From positions 1 through 64,000 of the forward strand of contig SVGL01000011.1 in the NCBI GenBank assembly GCA_015056325.1: a DNA stretch of 64,000 nt. Direction: 5' to 3'. How positions within the stretch are numbered: position 1 is the first letter of the stretch; each line of letters opens with the position of its first letter. Below are positions 26,355-33,867 of the stretch, in pieces. This stretch comes from Clostridiales bacterium. GTDB lineage: Bacteria; Bacillota; Clostridia; Christensenellales; Aristaeellaceae. The position numbers were made by a program, and so were the translations under genes. Under the pieces are notes generated by a model. It saw only the letters and a program-made list of their open reading frames with translations, was not told where the DNA came from and did not search any database.

Positions 26355-26894
26355 TCAGTTCTTCAGCTGCAGCTCGGCGGGCAGCTTCACCCGCTTCATG
26401 GCCTGCAGCAGCAGGTAGCACAGTACGGTATTCACCGGCACTTCCACCAGGTAATTGGGCGCACGCACCGTCACCCAGGCCCAGTAGCCTCGGCCCGGCA
26501 CATAGGCCAGCATGTTCAGCCACAGGGAATTGAGGAACAGATTCAGCCCCGCCAGAGAGATCATCACCGCCGCCGCGCAGCGCCACCAGCAGGGCTTCTT
26601 CCCGTGAAGAATGAAGCCGCACCAGAGTCCCAGCAGCACATTGGTCAGCGTGAAGCCGGGGAAATACGCGCCCGCCGGGAAGAGGTGCGCACCGATCAGA
26701 TCGCCCAGTCCGCCGACGATAGCCGCCGGGATGGGGCCCATCAGCGCACCTGCCAAGGCAATGGGTACAAAGCCAAAGTTATACTGCTTACCCAGCATCG
26801 GCACCTGAAGAAGATTGCCCAGCACCACCTGGCAGGCGATGAGCATGGCGGTCACTGTGATGGTCGCCACGGAGAAATATCTCTTTTTTTGCAA
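26355..26894 (-). CDS. folT: Folate ECF transporter S component
   Basis: This 179-residue membrane protein with about six hydrophobic segments resembles folate-type S components: TVTAMLIACQVVLGNLLQVPML, FGFVPIALAGALMGPIPAAIVGGLGDLIGAHLFPAGAYFPGFTL, with the FxPG-like loop. The start is TTG 26894, because AAGGAGG lies 8 nt upstream and the riboswitch occupies the sequence before it. It would bind folates and dock to EcfA1A2T encoded at 6.7-9.2 kb. The THF riboswitch upstream supports the folate assignment. Confidence 0.88.
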   Translation of the reverse strand: MQKKRYFSVATITVTAMLIACQVVLGNLLQVPMLGKQYNFGFVPIALAGALMGPIPAAIVGGLGDLIGAHLFPAGAYFPGFTLTNVLLGLWCGFILHGKKPCWWRCAAAVMISLAGLNLFLNSLWLNMLAYVPGRGYWAWVTVRAPNYLVEVPVNTVLCYLLLQAMKRVKLPAELQLKN

Positions 26895-26902
26895 TACAAA
26901 AA

Positions 26903-26943
26903 CCTCCTTTGCCACATGACAAAAGTCTGCGACTCGCAGGAGG
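26903..26943 (-). promoter_or_regulatory. Ribosome-site sequestering element of folT
   Basis: On the minus strand CCTCCT (complement of 26938-26943) can pair exactly with the folT ribosome site AGGAGG (26903-26908), with about 29 nt between them. It lies just downstream of the THF aptamer, so ligand-dependent blocking of translation is likely. Confidence 0.55.
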
Positions 26944-26956
26944 CAGTTAGCACGTA

Positions 26957-27082
26957 AAGCAGCGGGATGCGCCGCTGGCACCGCGGAGACTTCGTCTCGT
27001 TTTTTCAAGACGGCCGCCCCTTCGTTTCATGACAACTCCCCGTTCATGAACACTTGACGCGCCAGCAGCTACTCTGCCTGAT
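26957..27082 (-). promoter_or_regulatory. Tetrahydrofolate (THF) riboswitch aptamer
   Basis: Read on the minus strand, the conserved blocks of the THF aptamer appear in order: AGAGTAG, CTGCTGG then CGCGTCAAGTG, hairpin TTCATGA/TCATGAA enclosing ACGGGGAGTTG, then ACGAAG, and on the 3' side CGCGGTG followed by CCAGCGG (pairing with CTGCTGG) and GCATCC. A GC-rich extension separates the two halves. It precedes folT, the classic target. Identification is by eye against the known consensus. Confidence 0.85.
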
Positions 27083-27089
27083 ACGAATC

Positions 27090-27117
27090 ATTATCATTGT
27101 ATTCGGTTTTCCATCAA
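27090..27117 (-). promoter_or_regulatory. Sigma-A promoter for folT
   Basis: Minus-strand TTGATG (27112-27117) and GATAAT (27090-27095) have a 16-nt spacer, directly upstream of the THF aptamer. Confidence 0.65.
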
Positions 27118-27135
27118 ATTGCAAGAGGAAACCGC

Positions 27136-27177
27136 AGAAAAACAGCACCGAATAAGGCAGGCCGCATGACCTGCCTT
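27136..27177 (-). terminator. Terminator of the asd-dapA-dapB operon
   Basis: AAGGCAGG / CCTGCCTT stem (27154-27177) on the minus strand; a run of T follows after 12 nt. The stem-to-tract gap is longer than usual. Confidence 0.55.
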
Positions 27178-27184
27178 GACAGCA

Positions 27185-27931
27185 TTACAGCTTGCCGACC
27201 ACGTCGTCCATGGAGTACATGCCAGGCTTCTGCCCCACCAGGAACGCCGCTGCCTTGAGCGCACCCGCTGCAAAGACGCTGCGGTTCTCCGCGCTGTGGC
27301 TGATCTTCACCCGCTCGGAGGTGCCGAAGAAACACACCTCGTGCTCGCCGGTGACGGTTCCGCCTCGAAGGGCATGCACACCGATCTCCTTCAGCTGACG
27401 CTTGCAGTCCCGGCCATGACGGCCAAAGACAGCCTCGCGCTCTCCTTCGCAGCCTTCCTTGACCGCATCCAGCAGCATGAGGGCGGTTCCGCTGGGCGCA
27501 TCCGCCTTACGGTTGTGGTGCGCCTCGACGATCTCGATGTCGAAGGTCTCCCCCAGGACAGCGGCCGCCTTCTTCGCCAGGGCGCGAAGCAGCGCGATGC
27601 CAAGGCTCATGTTGCCACTGCGGAAGATCGGGATAACCTTCGCCGCCTCGTCGATGGCAGCCAGCTGCTCTTCGGACAGGCCGGTGGTGGCGATCACCGC
27701 AGGGATACGGTGCTTGAGGGCGTAAGTCAGCAGATCCGCGCCGGGCTTCCAGGTGGAGAAATCCACAATCACGTCCACCGGCGGACAGTCCTCAAAGGTG
27801 GTGTACAGCGGGAAATCCGCGGTGCCTGGTGCCACGTCCACGCCGCAGGAAATTTCAAAGCCGAGGGTCTTCGCCTGGGCAGCAACCTCCCGACCCATAT
27901 AACCCAGCGCGCCAGCAATCAGAATCTTCAT
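27185..27931 (-). CDS. dapB: 4-hydroxy-tetrahydrodipicolinate reductase
   Basis: The 248-residue product has the N-terminal nucleotide site MKILIAGALGYMGREVA and the catalytic/substrate motif EAHHNRKADAPSGTAL (His pair and Lys). It reduces hydroxytetrahydrodipicolinate with NAD(P)H in the diaminopimelate/lysine pathway. ATG 27931 is preferred to ATG 27937, which lies only 2 nt from AAGGAG. It is the third gene of asd-dapA-dapB, 12 nt after dapA. Confidence 0.95.
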   Translation of the reverse strand: MKILIAGALGYMGREVAAQAKTLGFEISCGVDVAPGTADFPLYTTFEDCPPVDVIVDFSTWKPGADLLTYALKHRIPAVIATTGLSEEQLAAIDEAAKVIPIFRSGNMSLGIALLRALAKKAAAVLGETFDIEIVEAHHNRKADAPSGTALMLLDAVKEGCEGEREAVFGRHGRDCKRQLKEIGVHALRGGTVTGEHEVCFFGTSERVKISHSAENRSVFAAGALKAAAFLVGQKPGMYSMDDVVGKL

Positions 27932-27943
27932 TGGCATAGCTCC

Positions 27944-28831
27944 TTACTTGATCATGCCCAGGTCGCGCATGATGGCGTACATCTTCTCGCGGGGGCCGTC
28001 GGTCATGGGCACCAGTGGCAGGCGCACTTCGTCCTGCAGCATGCCCATCTTCGCCATGGCGGCCTTGATCGGGATGGGGCTGGTCTCGCTGAAGAGCGCA
28101 TTGATGAAGGGCAGCAGGCGCAGCTGAATCTCCGCCGCGTCCTTGAAATTACCCTGCAGGGCCAGCTCGGTCATGCGAGCCGTTTCCGCCGGCAGGATGT
28201 TGGACACCACGGAGATCACGCCCTTGAAGCCCACGGACATCATGGGGACGATCAGGTCGTCATTGCCGGAGTAGAAATCCACCTTGTCGCCGCACAGGCG
28301 GATCTTCTCCATCGCCTGGCCGACGTCGGAATTGGCCTCCTTGACGGCGATGATGTTCTCGTGCTCGCAGATTTTTGCGAGGGCCTCCGGGCCGATGTTC
28401 AGGCCCGTGCGGCTGGGCACATTGTACACGATGACGGGCAGGGTCGCCGCATCGGCAATGGCGTTGAAGTGCGCCACCAGGCCAGCCTGACTAGTCTTGT
28501 TGTAGTAGGGCGTGACGACCAGCTGAGCGTCCGCGCCATACTCAGCGGAATGCTTGGCAGCATAGACGGCTTCGGCGGTGGCGTTGGAGCCAGTACCGGC
28601 AATGACCGGCACGCGATGGTCCGCCTTCTCCACCACGCGGCGGATGACCGCCAGGTGCTCGTCCCAATTCATGGTGGCGGGCTCGCCGGTGGTGCCTGCA
28701 GCGATCAGCGCAGACACACCGTTTGCGATCTGATCCTCCACCAGGCGGTCGAGGGCTTCATAGTCCACCTCACCGTTCTTGAAGGGGGTGACGAGGGCCG
28801 TGCCGACGCCGGTGAACAAAGGCTTTCTCAT
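27944..28831 (-). CDS. dapA: 4-hydroxy-tetrahydrodipicolinate synthase
   Basis: The 295-residue TIM-barrel aldolase contains AAGTTGEPATM (substrate Thr pair), YNVPSRTGLN (Tyr136) and IAVKEANSD with the Schiff-base Lys164. It condenses pyruvate with aspartate semialdehyde, the first step committed to diaminopimelate and lysine. The start follows AGGAGGT. It lies 29 nt downstream of asd, under the same lysine riboswitch. Confidence 0.96.
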   Translation of the reverse strand: MRKPLFTGVGTALVTPFKNGEVDYEALDRLVEDQIANGVSALIAAGTTGEPATMNWDEHLAVIRRVVEKADHRVPVIAGTGSNATAEAVYAAKHSAEYGADAQLVVTPYYNKTSQAGLVAHFNAIADAATLPVIVYNVPSRTGLNIGPEALAKICEHENIIAVKEANSDVGQAMEKIRLCGDKVDFYSGNDDLIVPMMSVGFKGVISVVSNILPAETARMTELALQGNFKDAAEIQLRLLPFINALFSETSPIPIKAAMAKMGMLQDEVRLPLVPMTDGPREKMYAIMRDLGMIK

Positions 28832-28860
28832 GTCAGAATACCTCCTAAAGGGTCGAGAGC

Positions 28861-29943
28861 TTACTTGCGGGTGATGTAACCCTTTGCGCACAGCAGCTCC
28901 GCGGTCAGCATCGCGCCGCCGGCAGCGCCGCGCACAGTGTTGTGGCTCAGGCATACAAAGCGGTAGTCGAAGATCTTATCCTCGCGCAGACGGCCGATGG
29001 ACACGCCGAAGCCATTCTGGAAGTCGCGGTCCAGGCGGGTCTGAGGACGGGCAGGATCCTCAAAGTACTGCAGGAAGGGCTTGGGGGCAGAGGGCAGGCC
29101 CAGACGCTGCGCTTCGGTCTCGAAGCTGGCCCAGCGTTCCTTGATCTGCTCGATGGAGGGCTTGTTCTTGAAGGACACGCTCACCGCCGCCATGTGGCCA
29201 TCCGCCGCAGAGACGCGCAGGCACTGGGCGCTGATGACGGGCTCCACCGCGTTGACGATCTTGCCGTCCTCCACATGACCCCAGATCTTGAGGGGCTCGT
29301 TCTCGCTCTTCTCGTCCTCGCCGCCGATGTAGGGGATCACGTTGTCCACCATATCGGGCCAGGTCTTGAAGGTCTTGCCGGCGCCGGAGATGGCCTGGTA
29401 GGTGCACACGCTCATCTTCTCGGGGCCGAAGTCCATCAGGGGAGTGATGGCAGGCACGTAAGACTGAATGGAGCAGTTGGGCTTGACCGCAATGAAGCCC
29501 TTCCGGGTACCCAGACGCTTGCGCTGAGCTTCGATAACCTCCAGGTGCGCCGCGTTGATCTCCGGCACCACCATGGGCACGTCCTCCACGCCGCGGCAGG
29601 CGGAGTTATTGCTCACCACGGGGATCTCGTGCTTTGCATAGGCTTCCTCAAGGGCACGGATTTCATCCTTCTTCATGTCAACGGCACAGAAAATGAAGTC
29701 CACCTTTTCGCCCACGGCGTCGATGTCCGACGCATCCAGAACGACCATGTCCGCCACATCCGCAGGGATGGCCCAGTCAAAGGCCCAGCGGTCGCCCACG
29801 GCCTCAGCGTACTTCTTGCCGGCGGAGCGGGCAGACGCCGCCACGCAGGTCACCTGGAACCAAGGATGATCCTTCAAAAGGGAAATGAAACGCTGGCCCA
29901 CCATGCCGGTGGCGCCCACGATACCAACACGATACTTCTCCAT
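28861..29943 (-). CDS. asd: Aspartate-semialdehyde dehydrogenase
   Basis: The 360-residue enzyme has NADP-site GIVGATGMVGQRFISLL, the catalytic Cys in VKPNCSIQ (C157) and the His in ADGHMAAVSV. It converts aspartyl phosphate to the semialdehyde that feeds lysine, threonine and methionine. Length and the GMVGQRF start place it in the longer (archaeal/fungal-like) ASADH branch rather than the 330-residue E. coli type. SD GGGAGGA precedes ATG 29943. It is the first gene of the riboswitch-controlled operon. Confidence 0.95.
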   Translation of the reverse strand: MEKYRVGIVGATGMVGQRFISLLKDHPWFQVTCVAASARSAGKKYAEAVGDRWAFDWAIPADVADMVVLDASDIDAVGEKVDFIFCAVDMKKDEIRALEEAYAKHEIPVVSNNSACRGVEDVPMVVPEINAAHLEVIEAQRKRLGTRKGFIAVKPNCSIQSYVPAITPLMDFGPEKMSVCTYQAISGAGKTFKTWPDMVDNVIPYIGGEDEKSENEPLKIWGHVEDGKIVNAVEPVISAQCLRVSAADGHMAAVSVSFKNKPSIEQIKERWASFETEAQRLGLPSAPKPFLQYFEDPARPQTRLDRDFQNGFGVSIGRLREDKIFDYRFVCLSHNTVRGAAGGAMLTAELLCAKGYITRK

Positions 29944-29970
29944 GGTTGATTCCTCCCGTATATCAAGTAT

Positions 29971-30000
29971 AAACAAAAATGCCCGCAGACAGTCCTGCGG
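29971..30000 (-). terminator. Attenuator terminator in the asd leader
   Basis: Minus-strand CCGCAG GACTGT CTGCGG (29983-30000) followed by GCATTTTTGTTT, between the lysine aptamer and asd. It is placed to stop transcription when lysine is bound. Confidence 0.8.
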
Positions 30001-30037
30001 CGCGATCATTGCAGGGATATTCCATTCCCCACCCGAT

Positions 30038-30206
30038 GACCAGCGCTCCGCCAGGCAATGCCCGATGACAGCTGCAGACCCGTCCGGCCTGCAACCAAGC
30101 ACAGAAGCGGCGGCTCCCCTTCTGCCTTTCGGCGCAATGCTCCTTCATGCGGCCTCTGCGGAAGCCTGTCCTCCGCCGCGTTACCGGCACTGCGCGCCTC
30201 TGATCC
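30038..30206 (-). promoter_or_regulatory. Lysine riboswitch aptamer
   Basis: On the minus strand the L-box landmarks appear in order: P1 strand GATCAG with AGAGGCGCG, then GAAAGGCAGAAGGGGAGCC followed by GCCGCTTC, and the 3' part CTGTCA...TGGCGGAGCGCTGGTC, where CTGGTC closes P1 with GATCAG. It stands before asd-dapA-dapB, a known target of lysine riboswitches. Identified by eye; no covariance search was run. Confidence 0.85.
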
Positions 30207-30230
30207 CATATCAAATTCGATACCGATGAT

Positions 30231-30259
30231 ATCATACCATGGATGGCAGATGATGTCAA
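30231..30259 (-). promoter_or_regulatory. Sigma-A promoter for asd-dapA-dapB
   Basis: Minus-strand TTGACA (30254-30259, consensus) and TATGAT (30231-30236) have a 17-nt spacer, just upstream of the lysine aptamer. Confidence 0.85.
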
Positions 30260-30295
30260 CGCTTCATCGGGAAGAACATGGAAAAGACAGGCGGA

Positions 30296-30376
30296 TCACC
30301 GCCGCCTGCCCGCCATTTTCCGCACTATGCCGCCCATGAATTTCGGCAGCCGGATGCACACCATCCGCACGCGCAT
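30296..30376 (-). CDS. spoVM: Stage V sporulation protein M-like peptide (26 residues)
   Basis: ATG 30376 opens a 26-codon frame ending in TGA at 30296. The product contains IRLPKFMGGIVRKMAG, which matches the core of Bacillus SpoVM (IKLPKFLGGIVRAMLG) at 12 of 16 positions, including the helix-breaking Pro and GGIVR. SpoVM is an amphipathic helix that marks the curved forespore membrane and anchors SpoIVA for coat assembly. The length equals SpoVM (26). SD GGGAGG lies 7-8 nt upstream, inside the end of the preceding gene. A second ATG at codon 5 is possible. Confidence 0.85.
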   Translation of the reverse strand: MRVRMVCIRLPKFMGGIVRKMAGRRR

Positions 30377-30380
30377 CTTG

Positions 30381-30590
30381 TCACCTCCCGCAGCTTGAAA
30401 TGAGAGCCCAGCCCGCACCGATGAGCGCCGCGCCCGCCAGCGCCGCCCAGGCCCATCCAGGAATACACAGGAATAAAAGCACCAGCCCTGCGCTGATAAA
30501 CAGGCAGCCCAGAAGCTTCCACGGGCCGTCCGCCTTTGGACGACGGCAGGGCGGTTTGGGATGATAGAGCCGATACCGGACTTTTCGCAT
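30381..30590 (-). CDS. Small membrane protein upstream of spoVM
   Basis: The 69-residue frame starts MRKVRYRLYHPKPPCRRP (basic, cytoplasmic) and then has a strongly hydrophobic region of about 45 residues that fits two membrane spans (LLGCLFISAGLVLLFLCIPG, then AALAGAALIGAGWALI). It ends 4 nt before the SpoVM-like start and carries that gene's ribosome site. I recognise no family. Because of the coupling it may be expressed in sporulation. The frame is open further upstream; ATG 30590 has a weak GGGGAAG site. Confidence 0.55.
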   Translation of the reverse strand: MRKVRYRLYHPKPPCRRPKADGPWKLLGCLFISAGLVLLFLCIPGWAWAALAGAALIGAGWALISSCGR

Positions 30591-30727
30591 TGCTTTCTTC
30601 CCCCGCTTCACTGGCAGGATATGCACTTCCGGCAGGTATGATGAGATGCGCGGGAAGAATTTCTCCGCCTGATTCGTTATATCATCGGATGATTGCCGAA
30701 AATATGGCAATTCTGTTACATTCGCCG

Positions 30728-30756
30728 TTTACAAGACGGCGCAAATCGTGTAAAAT
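30728..30756 (+). promoter_or_regulatory. Sigma-A promoter for the MotA/MotB-like operon
   Basis: TTTACA (30728-30733) and TAAAAT (30751-30756) have a 17-nt spacer, about 65 nt upstream of the first gene. Confidence 0.75.
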
Positions 30757-30819
30757 AGAAGGTGTATTGCCTTTCCAGCCTTCGCCTTCCACGATCATCA
30801 CACAGGAGGACAACTGCCT

Positions 30820-32319
30820 ATGATGACGACGCTCTTATCCGATCTGATGGCCAATGCGGTCGATATCATCGTTTATGCCGCCATTGCACTGGTGACGCTC
30901 ATCGGCGTGTTCAAGTGCCTGCTGCCCCTGCGCACCACCACCCACGCGCTGCGCCGCGCCATCCGCCGGCTGCAGCAGGATGCAGGCAATCGCCAGGGTA
31001 CCCCTGTCTGGCAGGAGAAGCGCTTTATGGGCAACCGGCTGAAGGGCTCCTGGCTCCGTTTTTTGCAGAACGCTGAGCAGCTGGACCGCCGCGGTCTCCC
31101 CTGCAATGTGGAGGACTATATCAACGACGACACCGTCACCCACGGCCCCGGCAACGCCACCCTGGCGGAGCTCATCCCCGGCTTGCTGACGTCCCTGGGC
31201 ATCCTGGGCACCTTCATGGGCATGATGCGCGGCCTGAGCGGGCTGGACTTCTCCAACTCCGATGCGATCATCGAGGGCATCCCGGTGCTGCTTTCCGGCA
31301 TGAAGTTCGCCTTTGGCACCTCCGTGGCCGGCGTGAGCTGCTCCATCGCCTTCAACATGCTCAACCGCATTTTGCAGGGCAGCTCCTACCGCGCCATTGA
31401 CGACTTTGTTGAGTGCTTCACTACCCTGGCCATGCAGCGCCCGCTGGACAACGACGTGCAGCTCATCTGCCAGAACCAGGACTCCAACCACATGCTGGCG
31501 AACCTCTCCGAGGTGCTGCCCGCCACCGTGGAAGGCAGCATCACCCGGGCCATGTCCCCCGTGGCCAAGGCCATGGACAACTTCCTGGTGGGCGCCACCC
31601 GCGCCCAGGTGGACGGCGTGGGCCGCATCGTGGGCAATTTCGTGCAGCAGATGAACATGTCCCTGAACGACCAGTTCATGGAGCTGGGCCGCACGATGAC
31701 GGAGATCAACCAGAACCAGCAGCTGACGATGGAGCAGGTTCGGCAGTCCATGGCTGCCGCAAACGCCATCCTGGGCGACGCGCAGCAGCTGCACACCATC
31801 AGCGCCGACGTGCTGACCCACTTCGAGCACTACATCTCCGAGCTGAGCGAGGCCCGCCGCCGCGACGAGAACTTCGAGCAGTCAGCCTCCTCCCTGCTGG
31901 AGATGATGCAGGAGATGAACGCCGAGCAGCAGAAGCTCCTCAAGCAGGTAACCGCCAGCCACCAGCAGCTTCTCAGCAGCATGAACGCCTTCACCGCCGA
32001 TGCGGAGAAGGCCATGACCCGCATGAACCACAACTCCTCCGTCACCGGCGAGCACCTCGACCAGGTGGCCGCCTCCATGTCCAGCGCCGGGCAGCAGCTC
32101 TCCCAGGGCTGTCAGACCTTCGTGCAGGGCGCCGTGGGCAGCCTGAGCGAGACCCTGGGGTCCTTCGAAAAGAACATGGCAGCCCTGGTGGAGACCCTTT
32201 CCGAGAAGATCGACCGTCTCAGCGCTGACGGCACCTCCGGCGATACCGCCGCTGCCGCCGCCGGGCTGCAGCAGCTCACCGCTCAGCTCAGCCAGATCAT
32301 CGCCTCCAAGGAGGTGTGA
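30820..32319 (+). CDS. MotA/TolQ/ExbB-family channel with long cytoplasmic tail (ZorA-like)
   Basis: The 499-residue protein has three predicted membrane spans: about residues 13-35, 114-138 (AELIPGLLTSLGILGTFMGMMRGLSG) and 155-183 (VLLSGMKFAFGTSVAGVSCSIAFNML). The latter two form the conserved MotA/ExbB proton-channel core. Residues from about 200 to 499 are a long, Gln/Met/Ala-rich, mostly helical tail, as in ZorA of the Zorya defence system. With the next gene it should form a 5:2 ion-driven rotary motor in the membrane. SD AGGAGG precedes ATG 30820. The function of the tail is unknown. Confidence 0.82.
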   Translation: MMTTLLSDLMANAVDIIVYAAIALVTLIGVFKCLLPLRTTTHALRRAIRRLQQDAGNRQGTPVWQEKRFMGNRLKGSWLRFLQNAEQLDRRGLPCNVEDYINDDTVTHGPGNATLAELIPGLLTSLGILGTFMGMMRGLSGLDFSNSDAIIEGIPVLLSGMKFAFGTSVAGVSCSIAFNMLNRILQGSSYRAIDDFVECFTTLAMQRPLDNDVQLICQNQDSNHMLANLSEVLPATVEGSITRAMSPVAKAMDNFLVGATRAQVDGVGRIVGNFVQQMNMSLNDQFMELGRTMTEINQNQQLTMEQVRQSMAAANAILGDAQQLHTISADVLTHFEHYISELSEARRRDENFEQSASSLLEMMQEMNAEQQKLLKQVTASHQQLLSSMNAFTADAEKAMTRMNHNSSVTGEHLDQVAASMSSAGQQLSQGCQTFVQGAVGSLSETLGSFEKNMAALVETLSEKIDRLSADGTSGDTAAAAAGLQQLTAQLSQIIASKEV

Positions 32320-32321
32320 TC

Positions 32322-33362
32322 GTGGCACGTCAACGCATCCACAACAGCCGCGCCGGCAAAAGCACCAACTCCGGCGCCAGCTGGATCAGCTATTCGGACA
32401 TGATGGCGGCGCTGCTGCTGGTGTTCGTGCTGATCCTCTCTATGAGCCTGCACCAGTACTTCACCATGCTGGAAACCAAAACCAAGGAGCTGGACCATCA
32501 GAAACTTCTCATCACCGACCAGCAGCTCAGGCTCGATGAACAGACGCTGCAAATCGCCGCTCAGCAGGTGGAGATGGATCATCAGAATGCCCAGATTGCC
32601 ATCATCATGACCCAGCTGGACGAGCAGCAGTCCGCCCTGGAGGAAGCCTACATCATCCTGGGCGAAAACCAGGCAGCGCTGGAAGAAGCCCGCTCCACCC
32701 TGGCCGGCAAGGAAGCCCAGCTGATCCTCCTCCAGCAGGAGCTGGCCAACAAGGAGAACGCCCTGAACGCCGCCGTCCAGGTGCTCAATGCCCAGCAGGC
32801 AGCCCTGAACAGCAAGACCGAGCAGATCGAGGACATGGTGGGCATGAAAGCGGAGATCATCGCCGAGCTGTCCGCGTCCCTCTCCCGCGCCAGCCTCACC
32901 GCCGCGGTGGACAAAAACACCGGCGATATCGTGCTGGACAGCGCCGTGCTCTTCAAGACCGGCTCCTCCGACATCATGACGGACGGCCAGTATCTCCTCA
33001 ACCGCTTTATCCCCGTGTACCTGGAGGTACTGCTGCGTCCGGAATACTCCGACTATCTGGGCCAGATTGTTATCGAAGGCCACACCGACGATGTGGGCAC
33101 CTGGGAAAACAACATGAAGCTCTCCCAGGAGCGCGCGTATGAAGTGATGATGTACGTCCTCGAGATGTACCGCCAGGGCAGCCCGGAACGGGAGCTGCTT
33201 CAAAAGCTGCTGACCGCCACCGGCCGCAGCGAAACCGACCTCGTCTACTACCCCGGCACCACCGTGGTGGATCAGGACTCTTCCCGACGTGTAGAATTCA
33301 AGTTCAGCCTCAAGGACGCGGAGATGATCGAAGAGATGAATCGTCTTCTGCAAAGCAAATAA
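32322..33362 (+). CDS. MotB/OmpA-family stator with extended coiled coil (ZorB-like)
   Basis: The 346-residue protein has a short cytoplasmic N-terminus, one membrane span SYSDMMAALLLVFVLILSM holding the likely ion-binding Asp26, then a coiled coil from about residue 47 to 190. The C-terminal OmpA-like peptidoglycan-binding domain reads VLFKTGSSDIMTDG, IVIEGHTDDVGTWENNMKLSQERAYEVM and SRRVEFKF. It would couple ion flow in the MotA-like ring to the cell wall. GTG 32322 lies 7 nt after AGGAGG; the GTG at 32316 is too close. The long linker is atypical for MotB or ZorB. Confidence 0.83.
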   Translation: MARQRIHNSRAGKSTNSGASWISYSDMMAALLLVFVLILSMSLHQYFTMLETKTKELDHQKLLITDQQLRLDEQTLQIAAQQVEMDHQNAQIAIIMTQLDEQQSALEEAYIILGENQAALEEARSTLAGKEAQLILLQQELANKENALNAAVQVLNAQQAALNSKTEQIEDMVGMKAEIIAELSASLSRASLTAAVDKNTGDIVLDSAVLFKTGSSDIMTDGQYLLNRFIPVYLEVLLRPEYSDYLGQIVIEGHTDDVGTWENNMKLSQERAYEVMMYVLEMYRQGSPERELLQKLLTATGRSETDLVYYPGTTVVDQDSSRRVEFKFSLKDAEMIEEMNRLLQSK

Positions 33363-33383
33363 ACACAGGTAAAGGAAACAAGC

Positions 33384-33866
33384 ATGAAATATATCGCCAT
33401 TTTATCCGTGCTGGTGCTCATTGCAGCCCTGGTCGGCGTGGGATACATGTACATGACTGCTAACATCACTGTGGACACGGTGAGCGTCGTAGCCATGGAG
33501 GCCGCCAACCAGCCGGTACACTTTGCCGAGCTCCGCCAGCAGCTGCGCCTAGGCGCGGTCCTGGGCACGCCCTTCGTGCAAGCCCAGGAGCTTGCCGATG
33601 CGGAGAACTACCAGTTCCTCACCTACACCGTGCGGCTGAAGAACGGTACCGCCGTCACCGCCGACATGGTGGAGCTCCAGGTGACCCCTATGGCCGGGGA
33701 TATCCTGCAAATCGGCTCCTACCACGACGTGAAGCTCCCTGCCGGACAGACCGTGGACGCCACCGCCACCATCCTGACCGATAAGAACATGCACGCCATC
33801 CGCGAGGTGACCATCACCTACTACATCTGGGGCGTGCCCTTCACGATGAAAACCACCGTCAGGTAA
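33384..33866 (+). CDS. Single-span extracytoplasmic protein, third gene of the motor operon
   Basis: The 160-residue protein has an N-terminal signal-anchor (YIAILSVLVLIAALVGVGYMYM) and an extracytoplasmic beta-rich domain of about 130 residues (YTVRLKNGTAVTADMVELQVTPMAGDILQIG, TITYYIWGVPFTMKTTVR). This looks like a small FxLYD/DUF-type beta sandwich, but no family can be assigned. It follows the MotB-like gene by 21 nt and ends at a strong terminator, so it belongs to the same transcript and may be an accessory of the motor. Confidence 0.7.
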   Translation: MKYIAILSVLVLIAALVGVGYMYMTANITVDTVSVVAMEAANQPVHFAELRQQLRLGAVLGTPFVQAQELADAENYQFLTYTVRLKNGTAVTADMVELQVTPMAGDILQIGSYHDVKLPAGQTVDATATILTDKNMHAIREVTITYYIWGVPFTMKTTVR

Positions 33867-33867
33867 G

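Noticed and set aside
26895..27008. N-terminal extension of folT beginning MKKRDEV
   Set aside because: The segment overlaps the THF aptamer and reads as non-membrane random sequence; TTG 26894 has the proper SD.
27176..28879. A 567-codon plus-strand frame across dapB and dapA
   Set aside because: It is antisense to two clearly recognised enzymes and shows only shadow composition.
30820..33362. Calling this a complete Zorya defence system
   Set aside because: Only A- and B-like motor parts are present; no effector genes follow. The call is limited to ZorAB-like.
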